Shown: in pieces, positions 59,779-64,000 of the stretch
Layout of the letters: the number at the start of each line of letters is the position of its first letter
Numbering within the stretch: position 1 is the stretch's first letter
Assembly: GCA_025435555.1 (NCBI GenBank)
Contig: JAIWWG010000067.1
Coordinates: 1 to 64,000, forward strand
Length of the DNA stretch: 64,000 nucleotides
Direction of reading: 5' to 3'
From: Chytriomyces cf. hyalinus JEL632
Taxonomy: Eukaryota; Chytridiomycota; Chytridiomycetes; Chytridiales; Chytriomycetaceae
Translations under genes and position numbers: made by a program
Notes under the pieces: model-generated
What the model was told of the DNA's origin: nothing
The model's database searches: none
The model's input: the letters and a program-made list of their open reading frames with translations, nothing else

Positions 59779-62167
59779 ATGGCTGTCGACAAGAAACGCA
59801 AGCGCGCATCAACACGGCCCGCAGCCGATACCATCCCGTCTCTCTCGGTCCAGGAAACCGACGAATCCGATCTCGAATCAGTCCAAGATTCGGACGAGTC
59901 CATCTCAGAAAATGAGGACAATGACGATGATGCAGAGCTGTCCGCCTTCGAAGCCGAGACTGCCGAGTTTGTCAAACCCATCGATTCGCTGGTTGAGCAA
60001 CAAGTTTTGACGAAAGCAGAGAACTTCCTTGTGGCGGATCCGAGTGTTTCTGGGCAGGTTCTTGGTGCTGCCAAGTGGATGTTTGACTTGGGTAAGTCTT
60101 GCTTCTTTTGCGAAATCTATCGATTCTGGCGGCAACTTAGTCAATAATGGTGCTATTTATTGGAATAGGCAAGTTCGCGGAGCCATACGAAATGAGTCCT
60201 CTGGACGAACTGTTGGTGGAAGGGTTTGATTTGGATCAAGTGTGGGAGCAGATGCAACTACGAAACAAACCCATGCTGAAGCATTTAGCAGCTAGTGCCG
60301 GAGCTGTTTTGGCAAGGGGCGATATTGATGAGCTCAAAGATGAGGACGAATCATCCAAGCTTGACGAGCAGGAGGAGCTCATGTCCGATGACGATGAGGA
60401 CAACGAAATGGATGAATTGATGTCGGACGAAGATTTGGGTGAAGATTTGGACGATGATCTGGAATTAGATGAGGGTATGGCTGAAGAAGGGATGGAGGGA
60501 GAGTCTGATGAAGGCGAGCGCGATGATGACGAGGATGTTTTCGACGAGAATGAAGAGGAGGAAGATGAAGATGAAGCCGAAAACTCGGAGAATAGACACG
60601 GGGGCCGGCGAACGGAGCTCGACGACGAATTTTTTTCTGTCCACGAAATGGAAAAGTTTGCCGAACGCGGGGAAGCGAAAGACATGCGATCGAATCAGGG
60701 CAATGACGATGACGATGACGATGAATGGAATCTGGGGCCGGGTGCGTTTTAGCTGTGCTGTATCTTTTTGATCAATTTTTTAAGTGTCGCGTTCCTTTTG
60801 TTCAGGTCTATTTTCAATGGATCCGGATGATCTTGAAGGCTCTGATGAAGACGATGATATGAACGCTAATGGTGCGCAATTGTCGAGTTAATGTTCAAAT
60901 TTTCCGTATCTTTGTTGTAACCAATCAGTTTTCTCCCGCAGATATTCGATATGAAGACTTCTTTGCTCCACCAAAAGATCAGCCAGCGTTCAAAAAGGGG
61001 CGAAAACTTCAGTTTAATGATACTGTTGATGAGCGAGAGTTTTTGAAAGACAAGCCCGCGTCGCATGTCTCGTCGTCTATGGGACTGCAGGATTCGAATG
61101 AAGAGGATGTCGAGAACAAGAAATCTAGTTTGTTTGATATGGCCGACAGCGATGATGACGAAACTACGGATACCACGCAGCTGTCCAAGTTTGAAATGGA
61201 GCAGCGGAAACTCGCCGAACAGATTTCCGGTTTAGAAGCGGAGGCAGTTGCCGGCAAATCATGGACTTTGAAAGGAGAAGTTTCTGGAAAAGCTAGGCCA
61301 GTGAACTCTCTTCTGGAAGAAGATATGGAAATTGAACATGCATCTCGACCCACCCCTGTCATTACGGAAGAAACTACAAAAACCTTGGAAGACTTGATCA
61401 AAGGTCGGATTTCAGAGGAACTGTTTGATGACGTTCTGCGAAAGATTGCCCCAAAGGAAAAGAAGTTTGATCCAAACCGGCGCAACATCATTGACGAGGA
61501 AAAGTCTTCGAAATCTCTTACCGATCTATATGAAGCCGACTATCGAAAGCAATCTGGCGAAAAAGTCAAAACAGAAAAGGACTTGGCTGTGGAAACTGCG
61601 CATCGCGAAATTGATGGATTATTCAAAGATTTGTGCATGTCGCTTGATGCTCTTTCGAACTGGCATTACACGGCGAAAGCTCCAGTCGCTGAACTTGAAG
61701 TAGTTGCCGCGCCGTCAGTTCCAGCATTGACGATCGAAGAAGTGATTCCATCTGTTGTATCTGATGCTGCCCTTGCCGCACCCAAAGAAGTGTACGCTGG
61801 AAAAGTCGCAAAGAGTGAAGCTGAAATGGAAAAAGCGGACAAAATCAAAGCGCGAAAAGCGCAGAAACGTGCATTCAAGAAGCAAAAGGTTGAAAAAGAG
61901 CGGGAACAAAGGGCAACTTCTGGCAATATTGTCGAGAGTGTCAAGAAGGGCAAGGAGCGCGCAATGGCGAGCCTGATGAAGCAGAAGAACGTGACAATTG
62001 TCGCGGATTCGAAGCAAGGAAAGGGAAGCGCCTCCGAGGTCGCAGCTCTGAAGGGCCAAGGGGGTAAGCGGGGCAGGGCCGTCAAGGCTAACGTGCTTCA
62101 GCAGGGGGGTACAATCGGGAAGGCTGCATCGACGGCCAAACCAACGGGACAGAGTCTGATGCTCTGA
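59779..62167 (+). CDS. MPP10: MPP10, U3 snoRNP/SSU-processome component
   Basis: Four exons (59779-60091, 60169-60741, 60806-60871, 60942-62167) join in phase to 725 residues. The protein opens with a basic KKRKR and long acidic Asp/Glu runs. Mpp10 landmarks follow: KWMFDLGKFAEPYEMSPLDELLVEGFD, DIRYEDFFAPPK, the SWTLKGEVSGKARPVNSLLEEDMEIEH block, TTKTLEDLIKGRISEELFDDV, KSLTDLYEADY and the C-terminal basic coiled coil with AQKRAFKKQKVEKERE. MPP10 pairs with Imp3 and Imp4 in the U3 particle and is needed for early pre-rRNA cleavages that yield 18S rRNA in the nucleolus. The acidic runs are encoded by GAT/GAC/GAG repeats at 60350-60740. The long blocks named here are quoted only as key words; order and spacing fit the family. 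Confidence 0.95.
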
Positions 62168-62227
62168 TTAATAGCGCGGCCTGTCTTAAATCTATTAAAA
62201 TATGGGGATTCACTTCGAGCTCAAAAA

Positions 62228-63481
62228 ATGCAAAAAGTGACCCGCACAACAACAACTACCACCACCACCACCATGCCCGACGGCGCCTCCACCACCTCCG
62301 TCACTACTTCCACCCAAGTGTCGGTGGTTCCGGCAAATGCCACCGCCGAGCCACGCAAGCTGGCTCTGCCTGTTGTTGATCTCGCCGTGTATCTGGCTGA
62401 CCCTCACTCCGAAGCGGCTCTGGCCCAGTGCAAGCTCGCTGCATTGGCATTGGAGGAGCACTCTGCCTTGTCCATCAAAGACCCTCGTGTGGACGAATCC
62501 GACAACGCAGCTTTCCTCGATCTGATGGAGGACTATTTCAGCCAGTCCACAAGCGACAAGCTGAAAGACGCACGTCCTGAAATCGGGTACCAGGTCGGGT
62601 CTACTCCTGAACTGACTGAGCTGCCAAGGTGCGGTCGAGATGACGAGTGCAAGGAAGCCGTCGAAAAGGTATGGCAACTGGATCATTCGGATGTCCTCAG
62701 GCGATATGTAATCTTACTTCTTCTCTTTGATTATTCATGCATTCAGATGAATGCAGAAGACAAGCCGCTCAATTTCAACTCCGAAGATCCCAAGTGGCGC
62801 TTCTTCCATCGCATGGGTACGCCACCCGCAGTTACACAGTTCCCAGGTCTCAATGCGGAACCAGTCGTCCCACAAGCATTCCCGAACTGGATTGAATCCA
62901 TGGACAAGTGGGGAAATTTGATGCTTACCGCAGTCACCACTCTCTCGGAAATGGTCGCCATCGGATTCGGTCTCCCAAAAGATACGTTTGTCCAACTAAG
63001 CAACCACGGCCCACATCTTCTCGCGCCCACCGGCTCGGATCTCGAAAAATACGGAAAAGTCAACACTGTTCTTGCTGGTTTCCACGCCGATTTGAACTTT
63101 TTAACCATCCACGGCAAATCACGTTACCCTGGTCTCAACATCTGGAACAGAGCAGGTCAAAAAATGCTTGCCAGTGTTCCAGATGGTTGTCTGCTTGTTC
63201 AAGCGGGTCGTCAGATTGAGCATCTCACTGGTGGCCGAGTTATTGCTGGCTTCCATGAAGTGGTTGTTGTGGACAGCACCATCAAGGCAATTGAACGGCA
63301 AAGGGCAGCAGGGCGTCCTCTTTGGCGTATTTCTTCCACCTTGTTCTTCCATATTGCTTCAGACAATTTACTCAAACCGCTTCCTGCGTTTGAGACTGAG
63401 GAAAATGCCAAGCAGTACCCACCTATTCTCACTGGACACCAAGTTCAGAAAGAACTTGGCTTCCTAAATCTTTCTTCATAA
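62228..63481 (+). CDS. IPNS-like 2-oxoglutarate/Fe(II)-dependent oxygenase
   Basis: Two exons (62228-62668 and 62747-63481) join in phase to 391 residues. The 78-nt intron has no stop and a length divisible by three, so it could be read through. A Thr run starts the protein, and MPDGAS at 62273 is an alternative start. The iron centre is intact: HxD in GFHADLNF, the distal histidine in VIAGFHEVV, and RxS for the co-substrate in LWRISST. The double-stranded beta-helix core is of the isopenicillin-N-synthase-like class, common in fungal and plant metabolism. The substrate cannot be told, and the neighbours give no pathway. No signal peptide is seen, so it is probably cytosolic. Confidence 0.9.
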   Translation: MQKVTRTTTTTTTTTMPDGASTTSVTTSTQVSVVPANATAEPRKLALPVVDLAVYLADPHSEAALAQCKLAALALEEHSALSIKDPRVDESDNAAFLDLMEDYFSQSTSDKLKDARPEIGYQVGSTPELTELPRCGRDDECKEAVEKVWQLDHSDVLRRYVILLLLFDYSCIQMNAEDKPLNFNSEDPKWRFFHRMGTPPAVTQFPGLNAEPVVPQAFPNWIESMDKWGNLMLTAVTTLSEMVAIGFGLPKDTFVQLSNHGPHLLAPTGSDLEKYGKVNTVLAGFHADLNFLTIHGKSRYPGLNIWNRAGQKMLASVPDGCLLVQAGRQIEHLTGGRVIAGFHEVVVVDSTIKAIERQRAAGRPLWRISSTLFFHIASDNLLKPLPAFETEENAKQYPPILTGHQVQKELGFLNLSS

Positions 63482-63723
63482 ATGGGCGTGTGATGATCTG
63501 CCAAATAAACAAGATGCAGCTTTTGTTGTTTTTGCTTGTTAATCTGGAAAACTGTTGGTCAGACGTCTCCAGGCGAAGTGGAGAGGTCTGAGAAGCCTCT
63601 CGGACACACGGAAACGAAACGGAACGAAGCGGAAAGACAGCGGAGAGGGCACCCGTTTTCTTTTTCTTTTTCGGAAAGGTTTGTTTGCAGAACTCGTCAA
63701 AAAATGCAAGGGCTGCTTGTAAC

Positions 63724-64000
63724 ATGATCGGCCCCATTGCCACAGCATCGCAATTCGTCGAAAGTGCGTGCAATCGAATGCCTCACGGAAGACAGAGTTC
63801 GGTTCTATGCGAATTCAGTTGGACCCGTCTGCTGCCGTTCGAAAAAATGCCAACATTCATTCCGTTCATGCGCCTTGGACTGTGTCAGGCCATTCCACCT
63901 CGCGTCGCGCACTTTCTTCTTTTTGTCAACTTTGCTGCCGTTGTTCGCATTCTGCGAGAAACATCAAAGAATGCGTTGAGCTGGCGTGCTGAAACCTGTG
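63724..64000 (+). CDS. Start of an unidentified gene, cut by the right edge
   Basis: An ATG at 63724 (MIGPIATASQFVESACNRM) opens a frame with no stop for the remaining 277 bases. It carries a hydrophobic stretch (VAHFLLFVNFAAVVRIL) near residue 70. The 242 bp between the previous stop and this ATG look like an intergenic promoter. A competing frame (63768-63992) stops and looks less likely. No family can be named from 92 residues. Confidence 0.5.
   Translation, partial: MIGPIATASQFVESACNRMPHGRQSSVLCEFSWTRLLPFEKMPTFIPFMRLGLCQAIPPRVAHFLLFVNFAAVVRILRETSKNALSWRAETC

Overview
The window is nuclear DNA from an early-diverging, flagellated (zoosporic) fungus, most likely a chytrid. The evidence for a fungus is a Zn2Cys6 regulator, a Nur1-type nuclear-envelope protein, a YAT-class amino-acid permease, allantoin-pathway genes and a proline-rich wall/surface protein. 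The evidence for flagella is three ciliary genes: an FBF1 transition-fibre protein, a tubulin-tyrosine-ligase-like enzyme and a CFAP97/Hemingway-domain protein. Genes are densely packed on both strands and rich in short GT-AG introns, mostly 48-90 nt with a few possibly 31-38 nt. Polyadenylation-type AATAAA motifs sit just after many stop codons. No tRNA, rRNA, transposon or CRISPR array was seen. All exon boundaries are my own reading from GT/AG sites and phase continuity.

Left part (1-23.6 kb): end of an unidentified gene; a class II DYRK kinase; FBF1; an orphan disordered protein; a Zn2Cys6 factor; two orphan genes, one with an in-frame stop; a Sae2/CtIP DNA-end-resection factor; a head-to-head pair of multi-pass membrane proteins; and a 1480-residue single-pass proline-rich protein with large tandem repeats.

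Middle part (23.8-45 kb): TTLL enzyme, TFIIIA-like zinc-finger protein, GRAM-domain tail-anchored protein, cyclin Q, UBC9, an uncertain membrane ORF, a FATP/very-long-chain acyl-CoA synthetase, and Nur1. Then comes a purine-breakdown group (ureidoglycolate lyase, allantoicase, OHCU decarboxylase) with an RFC clamp-loader subunit embedded on the other strand. CDC5 (spliceosome) and an intronless Tse2-like ADP-ribosyltransferase-domain gene follow.

Right part (45-64 kb): a 1695-residue CFAP97-domain protein with a long acidic disordered tail, two DM9-repeat proteins flanking an amino-acid permease, PEX5, an unresolved plus-strand coding-like stretch, MPP10 (SSU processome), an IPNS-like 2-oxoglutarate oxygenase, and the start of a gene cut by the window edge.

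Most genes are unrelated housekeeping functions. The clear functional group is allantoin/urate catabolism. The ciliary genes are spread out rather than clustered. Several head-to-head pairs have start codons only 40-180 bp apart, so they probably share promoters.
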